36,877 nt of DNA from an uncultured Eubacteriales bacterium (GCA_910580045.1 CAJTXF010000019.1:1-36877), one strand, 5' to 3'. Counted from the stretch's first letter, positions 23,442 to 32,706 are shown. A program made the numbers and translations. Notes: generated by a model from the sequence alone, not told the origin.

Positions 23442-24398
23442 ATGAGCGAGCCGGTATTGGTGATTATGGCGGCAGGACTTGGCAGCAGGTATGGCGGAGG
23501 CGGCGTGAAGCAGGTGGACCCAGTGGGCCCCTGCGGGGAGAGGATTATTGACTTTTCCATGTACGATGCCTGGCGGGCGGGCTTCCGCAAGGCTGTGTGC
23601 GTGATTACAAAGGCCATGGAGGAGGACTTCCGCCGGGAGATTCTGGCCCCTGTGCTGTCCTATATGGAGGTGGAATGCGTCTTCCAGGATTTGTCCCAGG
23701 TGCCGGAGGGAGGGGTGATTCCTCAAGGCCGGGAGAAGCCCTGGGGCACTGGCCACGCGGCGCTGATTGGGGCCCGGGCTGTGGGCGGCGCGCCCTACGC
23801 GGTCATCAACGCGGACGACTTCTATGGCCGGGAGGCCTATGAGAAGGTGTACCAGTTCCTGAAAAACGCCCAGGACGGGGAAAAGCTGGATTTGTGCATG
23901 GTGGGCTATCAGGTGGGCAACACAGTGACTGAGAACGGCACCGTGGCCCGGGGGGTATGTGAGGTGCAGGACGGTATGCTCCGCCGGGTGGTGGAGCGGA
24001 CTAAAATCTCCAAGCTGCCTGAGGGAAAGATTGGCTACACAGAGGACGAGGGGCAGACCTGGATTATTCTGTCCCCGGACACGCCGGTGTCCATGCAGCT
24101 GTGGGGCTTTACCCCTGGCTTCACCCAGGCGCTGGAGGGGGAGTTTGTCCGTTTCTTCCAGGAGGATTTGGAGAAGAACCCCTTAAAGGGAGAATTCTTC
24201 CTGCCCTTTGCGGTCAACGCCCTGCTGGAAAGGGACGAGGCCCAGGTGCAGGTGCTGGAGACATCCGGCAGATGGTATGGGGTCACCTACCGAGTGGACC
24301 GGCAGTCCGTGGTAGACGCGGTGGCGGCCATGACAGAGGAAGGCAGGTACCCCTCTCCTGTGTGGGGCGGAGAAGCCGTGCGGGCTCAGCCAAACTGA
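23442..24398 (+). CDS. Sugar-phosphate nucleotidyltransferase-like protein
   Basis: A 318-residue protein with the NTP-transferase signature MAAGLGSRYGG near the start, a downstream Lys (KQVDPVG), PWGTGHA and the metal-binding NADDFYGREAY. Such enzymes make NDP-sugars from NTP and a sugar phosphate. The exact nucleotide and sugar cannot be told. As last gene of the operon with GtrA and the LCP ligases, it could supply the activated sugar for their polymer. ATG 23442 has AAGGAG (23427-23432) upstream. A terminator follows at 24412-24451. Confidence 0.83.
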   Translation: MSEPVLVIMAAGLGSRYGGGGVKQVDPVGPCGERIIDFSMYDAWRAGFRKAVCVITKAMEEDFRREILAPVLSYMEVECVFQDLSQVPEGGVIPQGREKPWGTGHAALIGARAVGGAPYAVINADDFYGREAYEKVYQFLKNAQDGEKLDLCMVGYQVGNTVTENGTVARGVCEVQDGMLRRVVERTKISKLPEGKIGYTEDEGQTWIILSPDTPVSMQLWGFTPGFTQALEGEFVRFFQEDLEKNPLKGEFFLPFAVNALLERDEAQVQVLETSGRWYGVTYRVDRQSVVDAVAAMTEEGRYPSPVWGGEAVRAQPN

Positions 24399-24411
24399 TT
24401 TCTATTTGCGA

Positions 24412-24451
24412 AAAAAGCGGACCGGAGGGAGAGGGCTCTGGCCCGCTTTTT
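24412..24451 (+). terminator. Terminator of the gtrA-LCP operon
   Basis: AAAAAGCGG plus CC pairs with GG plus CCGCTTTTT across a GA-rich loop, ending in a T run. It separates this operon from the glycogen genes. Confidence 0.82.
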
Positions 24452-24568
24452 CATGTGCGAAAAAGGGTGACTTGGCGTATTGTACAGAGAAATTGGCAAG
24501 CTTATGTTAGGTTTTACAAAGTTTGAGGATATTTATCGAAATCTTTCAAATAAATAACCAAAAAAGGC

Positions 24569-24596
24569 TTGAAATTTTCCCAGAGTATGGTATTAT
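24569..24596 (+). promoter_or_regulatory. Promoter of the glycogen operon
   Basis: TTGAAA (24569-24574), 16-base spacer, TATTAT (24591-24596) preceded by TGG. An overlapping TATAAT three bases later would give a 19-base spacer. Confidence 0.65.
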
Positions 24597-24681
24597 AATA
24601 GTGACAGTTTCTGGAATGAGCTGCCCGGGGCGCGCCAGTGCCTGCGCCTCGGTAAGAGAAAGGATTGTGGTCACATTGAAT

Positions 24682-26703
24682 ATGGAAACGACCGGCGCAG
24701 AAAGCGGGAAAGCCACTGCGCTGCCTGTTGCCCAGCCGGACCCGGCAGAGGTACCGCTGTTCCTGTTCCACAGCGGAAAGAACCGCCGCCTGTATGAATA
24801 CCTGGGCGTGCACAAAGCTGTGCGGAACGGGAAGAAATGTATGGTCGCGCGGGTGTGGGCTCCCCATGCCAGGGCGGTCTCTTTGGTGGGGAATTTTTGC
24901 AACTGGGACAGTGCCAAGTATCCGCTGAAAAAGAAAGATGACAGCGTTTGGGAGGGCTATACGGATTTTGAGTTTGAGCCCTTTGAGATGTACAAGTTCT
25001 ATATTAAGACCGCGGGCGGGGAGGACAGCTATAAGGCTGACCCCTTTGCCCGCCATACTGAGACCCGGCCCGGCACCGCCTCGCGGTGGTATGAGCTGGA
25101 GGACTATCAGTGGAAGGACGCTGCCTGGCAGAAGAAAAAGGAGGTTGAGAAGCACTATTCCCGGCCTGTGAATATCTACGAGGTTCACGCGGGCTCTTGG
25201 CGCAAATACGCGGACGGGAGCGTGTTCTCCTATGACAAGCTGGGGGATGAATTGATTCCCTATGTAAAGGAGATGGGCTTTACCCACATTGAGTTCATGC
25301 CCCTGACTGAGTACCCCTATGACGGCTCATGGGGATACCAGGTGATGGGTTATTTCGCCCCCACCTCCCGGTATGGCCAGCCCGCGGATTTGATGCGCTT
25401 TGTGGACCGCTGCCATCAGGCGGGCATTGGGGTGATTATGGACTGGGTGCCCGGCCATTTCCCCAAGGACGCGGCGGGCCTGGCCAGGTTTGACGGCACC
25501 CCCTGCTATGAGTATGAGGACCCCCGCAAGGGGGAGCATAAGGAGTGGGGCACGCTGGTGTTCGACTTCGGTCGGGCTGAGGTGATGAGCTTCCTGATTT
25601 CCAGCGCGGTGTTTTGGCTCAAGGAATATCACATGGACGGCCTGCGGGTAGACGCGGTGGCCTCTATGCTGTATCTGGACTATAACCGCCAGGACGGGGA
25701 GTGGATTCCCAACAAAGACGGGGGCAAGGAGAATCTGGAGGCCATTGCATTCCTCCAGGCCATGAACGAGGCCGCTTTCGCGGAGGTGCTGGACCCCATG
25801 ATGATTGCGGAGGAGAGCACTGCCTGGCCCATGGTGTCAAAACCCACCTTTATGGGCGGCTTGGGCTTTAACTACAAGTGGAACATGGGCTGGATGAACG
25901 ATATGCTCAGGTACATGTCCATGGACCCCCTGTTCCGCAGCGGGAACCACAGCTCTCTGACCTTCTCCTTCTTCTACGCCTTTTCCGAGAACTTTATCCT
26001 GCCCATCTCCCATGACGAGGTGGTGTACGGCAAGGGCTCGCTGATTAACAAGATGCCAGGGGACGATGAGATGAAGGCTGCCCAGATGCGGGCCTTTGTC
26101 ACCTACATGATGGGGCACCCGGGGAAGAAGCTGCAGTTTATGGGCACCGAGTTCGCCCAGAAAAACGAGTGGAACTTTGAGAAGGAGCTGGAGTGGGGCC
26201 TGCTGCAGTATCAGGAGCACCAGGACGCCCAGAACTTCTTCAAGGCAGTGAACCACTTCTATCTCCAGCGGCCCGAGCTGTGGGAGATTGACTTTGACTG
26301 GGGCGGCTTTGAGTGGATTTCCAACGATGACTATACCCAGAGCGTGATTGCCTTCCGCCGCAAGGCAAAGAACGGCAAAGAGCTGGTGTGCGTGTGCAAT
26401 TTCGTGCCTGTCCAGCGGGAGGATTACTGCATTGGCGTGCCCTATTGGGGCACCTGGGCCGAGGTGTTCACCTCTGACGACCAGGCCTTTGGCGGCAGCG
26501 GGGTGACCAACGGGAAGAGCATCCAGACTGTTGACGAGCCTATGCACGGCTGTGAGCAGAGCATCTCCCTGACCCTGCCGGGCTGCTCGGTGTTCTTCCT
26601 GGAGTGTGTGAAGCCCCAGGAAAAGCCCGCGAAAAAGGCCAAGCCAGAAAAGCCCGTCCAAACCGCGGCAAAGCCCCAAGAGAAGGTTGAAAAGGCCAGC
26701 TGA
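24682..26703 (+). CDS. glgB: 1,4-alpha-glucan branching enzyme GlgB
   Basis: A 673-residue GH13 enzyme. A CBM48-type N-terminal domain (about residues 20-130, with VWAPHARAVSLVGNFCNW) precedes the catalytic barrel. The barrel has DWVPGHFP, the nucleophile Asp324 in LRVDAVA, the acid/base region AEEST (Glu377-378) and Asp445 in SHDEVVYGK. It makes alpha-1,6 branches in glycogen. Start is uncertain: AGAAAGG at 24656-24663 could serve TTG 24676 or, less well spaced, ATG 24682; the ORF opens at 24523 but that overlaps the promoter. The C-terminus has an extra Lys/Pro-rich tail of about 30 residues (EKPAKKAKPEKP) not seen in typical GlgB. First gene of glgBCDA. Confidence 0.96.
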   Translation: METTGAESGKATALPVAQPDPAEVPLFLFHSGKNRRLYEYLGVHKAVRNGKKCMVARVWAPHARAVSLVGNFCNWDSAKYPLKKKDDSVWEGYTDFEFEPFEMYKFYIKTAGGEDSYKADPFARHTETRPGTASRWYELEDYQWKDAAWQKKKEVEKHYSRPVNIYEVHAGSWRKYADGSVFSYDKLGDELIPYVKEMGFTHIEFMPLTEYPYDGSWGYQVMGYFAPTSRYGQPADLMRFVDRCHQAGIGVIMDWVPGHFPKDAAGLARFDGTPCYEYEDPRKGEHKEWGTLVFDFGRAEVMSFLISSAVFWLKEYHMDGLRVDAVASMLYLDYNRQDGEWIPNKDGGKENLEAIAFLQAMNEAAFAEVLDPMMIAEESTAWPMVSKPTFMGGLGFNYKWNMGWMNDMLRYMSMDPLFRSGNHSSLTFSFFYAFSENFILPISHDEVVYGKGSLINKMPGDDEMKAAQMRAFVTYMMGHPGKKLQFMGTEFAQKNEWNFEKELEWGLLQYQEHQDAQNFFKAVNHFYLQRPELWEIDFDWGGFEWISNDDYTQSVIAFRRKAKNGKELVCVCNFVPVQREDYCIGVPYWGTWAEVFTSDDQAFGGSGVTNGKSIQTVDEPMHGCEQSISLTLPGCSVFFLECVKPQEKPAKKAKPEKPVQTAAKPQEKVEKAS

Positions 26704-26783
26704 CCCGGTGTTCTGTGAACAGGCGCCCCGGCGCTTTGTGATATAGTTAAGCCAAAATAATTGAAATATCAGGAGGACGAAAC

Positions 26784-27998
26784 ATGTTACCCAAACAAGA
26801 GGTCGTAGCCATGCTGCTTGCGGGCGGCCAGGGCAGCCGTCTGGGCGTGCTGACGAAGAACATCGCCAAGCCCGCCGTGCCCTTTGGGGGGAAATACCGC
26901 ATCATTGATTTTCCCCTTTCCAACTGTGTGAATTCCGGCGTTGAGACTGTGGGTGTGCTGACCCAGTATCAGCCCCTGGAGCTTAACGAGTACATTGGCT
27001 CAGGCCAGCCCTGGGATTTGGACAGCATGGACGCGGGCGTCCATGTGCTCTCCCCCTATGAGAAGCGGAAGAAGACCGACTGGTACAAGGGCACAGCCAA
27101 CGCCATCACCCAGAATATCCCGTTTATTGAGCGCTATCACCCGGATTATGTGCTGGTGCTGGGCGGCGACCATATCTATAAGATGGACTATGCCAAGATG
27201 ATTGCTTTCCATAAGGAGAAGGACGCGGCCTGCACCATTGCCGTGCAGCAGGTGCCCATGGCAGAGGCCAGCCGGTTCGGCATCCTGAACACCAATGAGG
27301 ATGACTCCATCTATGAGTTTGACGAGAAGCCCAAGAAGCCCAAGAGTGATTTGGCCAATATGGGTATCTATGTGTTCAACTGGGATGTGCTGAAAAAGTT
27401 CCTGCTGGCTGACGAGGAGGATCCCAAGAGCTCCAATGACTTTGGCAAGAACGTGCTGCCCGCCATGCTGAACGCGGGTGAGCGGATGTTTGCCTACCGG
27501 TTCGACGGCTATTGGAAGGACGTGGGCACCATTGACAGCCTGTGGGAGTCCAACATGGACTTGCTGGACCCCAATGTTCCCTTGGATTTGTCTGACCCGG
27601 ACTGGCGCGTCTACAGCCGCAACCCGGTGATGCCCCCCCATTACATTGCCAAGGGCGCCCATGTGCAGAACTCCACCATTGCGGAGGGCTGCAATGTGTA
27701 CGGCGATTTGGAGTTCTCCATCCTGTTCGCGGGGGTGTATGTGGCACCCGGCGCAGAGGTCCACTCCTCCATTATCATGCCCGGCGCCCGCATTGAGGAG
27801 GGCGCGAAGGTGCAGTACGCCATTGTGGCAGAGGATGCTGTGGTGGGCGCGGGCGCTGTGGTGGGCCAGCGGCCTGAGAACGTGGAGAACAAGGAAGAGT
27901 GGGGCGTGGCTGTGGTCGGCCCCGGCGCCCATGTGCCTGCAGGGGGCAGCGTGGCTCCCCAAGAAATGCTGGATGCGGACGAGGCTGCAAAGAATTAA
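26784..27998 (+). CDS. glgC: Glucose-1-phosphate adenylyltransferase GlgC
   Basis: A 404-residue ADP-glucose pyrophosphorylase. It has MLLAGGQGSRLGVLT, the KPAVPFGGKYRIIDFPLSN block, the catalytic VLGGDHIYKMDY, the glucose-1-P region EFDEKPKKPKS and a C-terminal left-handed beta-helix (about residues 290-400). It makes ADP-glucose, the committed step of glycogen synthesis. AGGAGG lies before ATG 26784. GlgD follows 33 bases later, as in Firmicutes where GlgC and GlgD form a heterotetramer. Confidence 0.96.
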   Translation: MLPKQEVVAMLLAGGQGSRLGVLTKNIAKPAVPFGGKYRIIDFPLSNCVNSGVETVGVLTQYQPLELNEYIGSGQPWDLDSMDAGVHVLSPYEKRKKTDWYKGTANAITQNIPFIERYHPDYVLVLGGDHIYKMDYAKMIAFHKEKDAACTIAVQQVPMAEASRFGILNTNEDDSIYEFDEKPKKPKSDLANMGIYVFNWDVLKKFLLADEEDPKSSNDFGKNVLPAMLNAGERMFAYRFDGYWKDVGTIDSLWESNMDLLDPNVPLDLSDPDWRVYSRNPVMPPHYIAKGAHVQNSTIAEGCNVYGDLEFSILFAGVYVAPGAEVHSSIIMPGARIEEGAKVQYAIVAEDAVVGAGAVVGQRPENVENKEEWGVAVVGPGAHVPAGGSVAPQEMLDADEAAKN

Positions 27999-28031
27999 AA
28001 AATACCCAATGAAAGGGAGCTGTTCGATATT

Positions 28032-29147
28032 ATGATGCGCGGCAATGAAGTAATTGGCATCCTCTTCGCTTATGTGCATGAGGAGCGTGTGAGAGAACTG
28101 ACAGAAAACCGGGTGATGGCCTCCATCCCCTATGGCGGCCGCTACCGGCTGGTGGATTTCGCCCTGTCCAACCTGGTGAACTCCGGGGTGAACAAGGTGG
28201 GCGTGATTACAGAGCAGAATTATCAGTCCCTGATGGACCATCTGGGCTCCGGCAAGTCCTGGAACCTGTCCCGGAAGCGGGAGGGGCTGTACCTGCTGCC
28301 CCCCTTTGGTGCAGACACCTCCCGCACAGGCGGCATGGTGGCGAGCCTGGCCTCTATCCACCGGTTCCTGAAGAATTCCAAAGAGGAGTACGTGCTTATC
28401 TCCAACTGTGACACGGTCTCCAACATTGACTACCGGGACGTGTTCCGCTTCCACACGGAAAAGAACGCGGATGTCACCGTGATTTACCGCCACGGCACTT
28501 CCCCGGATACAGACAAGAACGTGGTCTATACTGTTGACCCAGAGGGCTTTGTGCGGGATATGCTCATTAAGCGGGGCAGCGAGGCCAACTGCAACTATGG
28601 CTTCGGCAAGTGCATCCTGCGCCGCAAAAAGCTGATGGAGCTGGTGGACGACTGCATGAGCCGCAATCTCTATGATTTTGACAGGGATTTGATTCAGCGC
28701 AACCTGAAGGATTTGCGGGTCTATGGCTATGAGGCAGCAGGCGCGGCCTATACCATCACCTCCTTCCGGGACTATTTTGAAGCCAACATGGCCCTGATGG
28801 ACCCCAAGGTCCGCACCCAGCTGTTCCCTGCGGACCGGCCCATTTACACCAAGGTCCGGGACGATATGCCCGCCAAGTACGGCCTGGGCTCCTCTGTCAC
28901 CAACTCTATTGTGGCTGACGGCTGCGTGATTGACGGCGAGGTGGAGAACTGTGTCCTGTTCCGGGGCGTGAAGGTGAAGAAGGGCGCCAAGCTGAAGAAC
29001 TGCGTCATTATGCAGGACTGCGTGATTGGCGAGGGCACCAAGCTGGACTATGTGGTGGCGGACAAGAACGTGGAGTTCGACATGAACCGCACCATGTCCG
29101 GCTATCAGAGCTACCCGGTCTATGTGGGCAAGGGCAGCAAGGTGTAA
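28032..29147 (+). CDS. glgD: GlgD, regulatory partner of GlgC
   Basis: A 371-residue GlgC paralogue. The family fold is kept (YGGRYRLVDFALSNLVNSGV, TGGMVASLASIHRFL, a C-terminal beta-helix), but the catalytic GGDHIYKMDY block is changed to SNCDTVSNIDY and the N-terminal nucleotide loop GGQGSR is absent. This is what is known for GlgD, a mostly non-catalytic subunit that activates GlgC. AAAGGGAG lies 12 bases before ATG 28032; a second ATG is adjacent. Confidence 0.94.
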   Translation: MMRGNEVIGILFAYVHEERVRELTENRVMASIPYGGRYRLVDFALSNLVNSGVNKVGVITEQNYQSLMDHLGSGKSWNLSRKREGLYLLPPFGADTSRTGGMVASLASIHRFLKNSKEEYVLISNCDTVSNIDYRDVFRFHTEKNADVTVIYRHGTSPDTDKNVVYTVDPEGFVRDMLIKRGSEANCNYGFGKCILRRKKLMELVDDCMSRNLYDFDRDLIQRNLKDLRVYGYEAAGAAYTITSFRDYFEANMALMDPKVRTQLFPADRPIYTKVRDDMPAKYGLGSSVTNSIVADGCVIDGEVENCVLFRGVKVKKGAKLKNCVIMQDCVIGEGTKLDYVVADKNVEFDMNRTMSGYQSYPVYVGKGSKV

Positions 29148-29195
29148 GCGTATCCCGCGATTTTTTAGATATGAGGCAGAAAGGAAACCTGTACC

Positions 29196-30623
29196 ATGAA
29201 GATTTTATACTGTGCCAGTGAAGCTCTGCCCTTTTCCGCCACAGGAGGCCTGGCCGATGTGGCCGGTTCTCTGCCCCAGGCCCTGCGGGCCCGTATGGTG
29301 GGCTGCCGGGTGGTCATTCCCCTGTATGACAACGCCCCCCAGGAGCTGCGGGACAAGATGAAGTTCATCACCAGCATCAGCGTGCCGGTGGCCTGGCGGC
29401 GGCAGTACTGCGGGATTTTCGAGGCGAAAATCGGCAGCGTGACCTATTATCTCATTGACAACCAGTACTACTTTAAGCGCGGCAGCCTCTACGGCCATTT
29501 TGACGACGCGGAGCGCTTCGCCTTCTTCTCCCGGGCTATTTTGGAGATGCTGCCCTACATTGACTACAAGCCTGACGTGATTCACGCCAATGACTGGCAG
29601 ACCGCCCTGGTCCCGGTCTATTACCGGCTGTTCTACGCCAACAACGAGTGGTACGCGGGCATCAAGACCCTGTTCACCATCCACAACATCCAGTATCAGG
29701 GCCAGTACGGCAAGGATATCCTGGAGGATGTGTTCGGCATCCCGGCCTATGAGAGCCAGCTGCTGGAGTTCAACAAGGATGTGAACCTGATGAAGGGCGC
29801 CATTGAGTGCGCCAACTGGGTCTCCACTGTCAGCCCCACCTATGCCCAGGAGATTCTGGACCCCTGGTTCTCCCACAAGCTGGACCCCATCCTCCGGGAG
29901 CGCTCCTGGAAGCTGTCCGGTATCCTGAACGGCATTGACACCGTGAACTATGACCCGGAGACAGACAGCAATCTGTATGCCAACTATACCCAGGCGGATA
30001 AGTCCAACAAGGCTGTGAACAAGGCGAAGCTGCAGGAGCGGCTCTGCATTGAGGTGGATGCGGATGTGCCTGTGATTGGCATGGTCACCCGGCTGGTCTC
30101 CCACAAGGGGCTGGATTTGGTGAAAGAGGCCGTAGACAATGTGATGGAGTATTCCAACGCCCAAATCGTGATTTTGGGCAGCGGGGATTTGGAGTATGAG
30201 AACTACTTCAAGTGGATGCAGGAGAAGTATCCGGGCCGCTTCGTGCTGTGCCTGGGCTTTGTGCCCGAGCTGTCCCGGAAGATTTACGCGGGCGCGGATA
30301 TTTTCCTTATGCCCAGTAAGTCCGAGCCATGCGGCCTGTCCCAGATGATAGCCCTGCGGTATGGCACCATTCCTGTTATCCGGGAGACAGGCGGCCTGAA
30401 GGACTCTATCACGGACAGCGGCGACGGAGAGGGCAATGGCTTTACCTTTATGACCTATAACACCGGCGACATGCTCCACAGCCTGCACCGGGCCATCTAC
30501 GCCTATAACTCGGACAAAGTGGGCTGGGGCGTGCTGGTAGACCGGGCCATGAGCTGCGACAACAGCTGGAGCAAGTCTGCGGGCGAGTACATTAAGCTGT
30601 ATAAGCAGATTATGGAGAGCTGA
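29196..30623 (+). CDS. glgA: Glycogen synthase GlgA
   Basis: A 475-residue GT5 glycosyltransferase, full length. The N-terminal Rossmann domain begins MKILYCASEALPFSATGGLADVAG; the C-terminal domain has SKSEPCGLSQMIALRYGTIPV and ETGGLKDSI, the retaining-enzyme active-site loop. It extends alpha-1,4 chains from ADP-glucose. The usual KTGGL lysine near the N-terminus is Ala here (SATGGL), a variant discussed in the findings. Start ATG 29196 has AGAAAGGAAA upstream. Last gene of the operon, followed by a terminator. Confidence 0.95.
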   Translation: MKILYCASEALPFSATGGLADVAGSLPQALRARMVGCRVVIPLYDNAPQELRDKMKFITSISVPVAWRRQYCGIFEAKIGSVTYYLIDNQYYFKRGSLYGHFDDAERFAFFSRAILEMLPYIDYKPDVIHANDWQTALVPVYYRLFYANNEWYAGIKTLFTIHNIQYQGQYGKDILEDVFGIPAYESQLLEFNKDVNLMKGAIECANWVSTVSPTYAQEILDPWFSHKLDPILRERSWKLSGILNGIDTVNYDPETDSNLYANYTQADKSNKAVNKAKLQERLCIEVDADVPVIGMVTRLVSHKGLDLVKEAVDNVMEYSNAQIVILGSGDLEYENYFKWMQEKYPGRFVLCLGFVPELSRKIYAGADIFLMPSKSEPCGLSQMIALRYGTIPVIRETGGLKDSITDSGDGEGNGFTFMTYNTGDMLHSLHRAIYAYNSDKVGWGVLVDRAMSCDNSWSKSAGEYIKLYKQIMES

Positions 30624-30650
30624 ACAGTATAACAGCTGGATAGTGTGGAA

Positions 30651-30687
30651 AAAGGCGCGGAGGCGGGAAGGCTTCCGCGCCTTTCTG
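30651..30687 (+). terminator. Terminator of the glycogen operon
   Basis: AAAGGCGCGGA (30651-30661) pairs with TCCGCGCCTTT (30674-30684), then TCTG. Confidence 0.8.
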
Positions 30688-30726
30688 TTAGGGGCGAAAA
30701 CATTCTGGATGAAGTTTGCGCCAACC

Positions 30727-30755
30727 TTGACTTTTGGATAAGCGGGGGGTATAAT
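30727..30755 (+). promoter_or_regulatory. Promoter upstream of the M18 aminopeptidase gene
   Basis: TTGACT (30727-30732), 17-base spacer, perfect TATAAT (30750-30755). The start codon is about 400 bases downstream; the space between is filled by repeat sequence. Confidence 0.78.
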
Positions 30756-30859
30756 AAGCCTGGTAATTTGCAGTATTTTTGATTTTCCGAAAACGCCTGA
30801 CAGCGCAGGAAGCGCATAAGCTGACGACCCGAGGCAGAAGCTGGCGCGAAGCAGGGCGA

Positions 30860-31117
30860 ATAAACGGAGTGCGCGGTCCAGGGGCGTTAGGCCCCTGGCA
30901 GGGTTTGGGGCAGCGCCCCACGACCTTGCCCTTGACCTTAGAGGCGGCGCGCGCAGCAAATGGAGAGAGGCAGAACTCAAAGCCCCCTGCTTACGTCCGA
31001 CAGAGGCACGAGAGTTCGCTTCGCGGCTTGCGTGCCACTGGCACGCGCTCACCCCCTGGACCCCGGCCGCCGGCTTTGGGCGCTGCTGGGAGTGCATCCC
31101 TGCCCCGAGCCGTTAGG
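30860..31117. repeat. Composite repeat region in the aminopeptidase leader
   Basis: This non-coding stretch holds the hairpin CCAGGGGC/GCCCCTGG (30878-30898) followed by GGGGC/GCCCC. It also holds the second copy of the window-start repeat (31014-31062) and the inverted 19-bp motif CTGCCCCGAGCCGTTAGG (31100-31117). An ORF runs through the right part into the aminopeptidase frame but has no coding character. Confidence 0.6.
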
Positions 31118-31163
31118 TGTTCGCGGAAAGCATACACATTTTTTTAGAAAAGAGGTACTTTCT

Positions 31164-32570
31164 ATGGAAGACAATAAAATGTCCCCTACCAAGGAGCTGG
31201 CTGAAAAGCTCCTGCTGGACAATGCCAAAACCGCCCGTGCCGCCTGTGTGGCCAGCGTGCCCAAGGCCATGGATTTCGCTGAGGGATACAAGGACTTTAT
31301 CAACGCCGCCAAGACTGAGCGGGAGGCTGTCTCCTGGTCTGTGGAGGCTGCCCAGGCCCAGGGCTTTGTGGAGTTCGACCCCGCAAAGAAGTACAACCCC
31401 GGCGACAAGGTCTATTACAACAACCGGGGCAAGGCCATCTGCCTGGCGGTTATCGGCAAAAAGGGCGCGGCTGAGGGCGTGCGCATTGCCGCTGCCCATA
31501 TTGACAGCCCTCGCATTGACTTGAAGCCCATCCCCCTCTATGAGAGCAATGAGCTCTGCCTGCTGAAGACCCACTATTACGGCGGCGTCAAGAAGTATCA
31601 GTGGCCTGCCATGCCCCTGGCCCTTCACGGCAAGATTGTCCGCAAGGACGGCAGCGAGGTCACTGTCAACATTGGCGAGAACCCTGGGGACCCCCAGTTC
31701 TGCATCACGGACATCCTGCCCCACCTGGGCAAGGACCAGGCTGTCAAGAAGCTGGGAGAGGCTTTCTCCGGCGAGGATTTGAACGTGCTGGTGGGCAGCC
31801 TGCCCCTGGAGGCTGAGGGCGAGCAGCTGTACAAGCTGAACATTATGAAGGTGCTCAACGAGCAGTACGGCATTGTGGAGAGCGATTTGATTTCCGCTGA
31901 GCTGGAGTTTGTGCCCGCTTTCCCTGCTGCTGACATTGGCTTTGACCGGAGCATGGTGGGCGCTTATGGCCACGACGATAGGGTCTGTGCCTATCCGGCC
32001 CTGCAGGCCCTGTTCGACTGCGAGGCCCCGGAGAAGACCTCCCTGGTGGTGCTGGCGGACAAGGAGGAAATCGGCAGCGTGGGCAATACTGGCCTGTGCT
32101 CTGAGTATCTCAACTACTTTGTGGCGGATTTGGCCGAGGCGGAGGGCCTGAACCCCCGCTGGGTGTGGAGCAAGTCCAGCTGTCTGTCCGCGGACGTGAC
32201 CGCGGCTCTGGACCCCACCTATATCTCTGCTTTTGAGCCGGGCAACTCCACCTATCTGAACCGGGGCGTGGGCATTGCCAAGTACACGGGCAGCCGGGGC
32301 AAGGGCGGCAGCAACGACGCTTCCGCTGAGTTCCTGGGCTGGGTGCGGAAGATTTTGGACGATGCCGGGGTTCTGTGGCAGATTGGCGAGCTGGGCAAGG
32401 TGGACCAGGGCGGCGGCGGCACCGTGGCCTATGACGTGGCCCGGATGAACGCGGACGTAATTGACATTGGCGTGCCGGTGCTGTCCATGCACTCTCCCTT
32501 TGAGGTTATTTCCAAGGTGGATTTGTTCGCCGCTTATCAGGCGTTTAAGGCCTATTTCCAGGCGAAGTAA
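31164..32570 (+). CDS. M18 family aminopeptidase
   Basis: A 468-residue metallo-aminopeptidase of the aspartyl aminopeptidase family. Metal and catalytic motifs are AAHIDSPRIDLKP, VVLADKEEIGSVGNTG and VPVLSMHSPFE near the C-terminus, at normal family length and with zinc ligands in place. It removes N-terminal, often acidic, residues from peptides in the cytoplasm. The frame is open from 30960, but that part is repeat sequence; ATG 31164 has AGAGGTA upstream. Single-gene unit with promoter at 30727-30755 and terminator at 32644-32680. Confidence 0.93.
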   Translation: MEDNKMSPTKELAEKLLLDNAKTARAACVASVPKAMDFAEGYKDFINAAKTEREAVSWSVEAAQAQGFVEFDPAKKYNPGDKVYYNNRGKAICLAVIGKKGAAEGVRIAAAHIDSPRIDLKPIPLYESNELCLLKTHYYGGVKKYQWPAMPLALHGKIVRKDGSEVTVNIGENPGDPQFCITDILPHLGKDQAVKKLGEAFSGEDLNVLVGSLPLEAEGEQLYKLNIMKVLNEQYGIVESDLISAELEFVPAFPAADIGFDRSMVGAYGHDDRVCAYPALQALFDCEAPEKTSLVVLADKEEIGSVGNTGLCSEYLNYFVADLAEAEGLNPRWVWSKSSCLSADVTAALDPTYISAFEPGNSTYLNRGVGIAKYTGSRGKGGSNDASAEFLGWVRKILDDAGVLWQIGELGKVDQGGGGTVAYDVARMNADVIDIGVPVLSMHSPFEVISKVDLFAAYQAFKAYFQAK

Positions 32571-32643
32571 GCCAATGGCAGAAGAAGGCGGGAATGGCCG
32601 CCTCTCTCTGGGCAGGGGGGCATTCCAGCCATAGCTCAGACAA

Positions 32644-32680
32644 AAAAGGACGCTTGAGCAGGAAGCTCAGGCGTCCTTTT
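32644..32680. terminator. Bidirectional terminator
   Basis: A 16-bp stem, AAAAGGACGCTTGAGC with GCTCAGGCGTCCTTTT, loop AGGAA, with A and T runs on either side. It lies between the convergent aminopeptidase and tadA genes and fits both. Confidence 0.92.
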
Positions 32681-32706
32681 GGGTTTGGGCTGAATGGGGA
32701 CTGGTA

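Noticed and set aside
30960..31163. N-terminal extension of the M18 aminopeptidase frame
   Set aside because: It runs through dispersed repeats and the family N-terminus begins at ATG 31164 with its own ribosome site.
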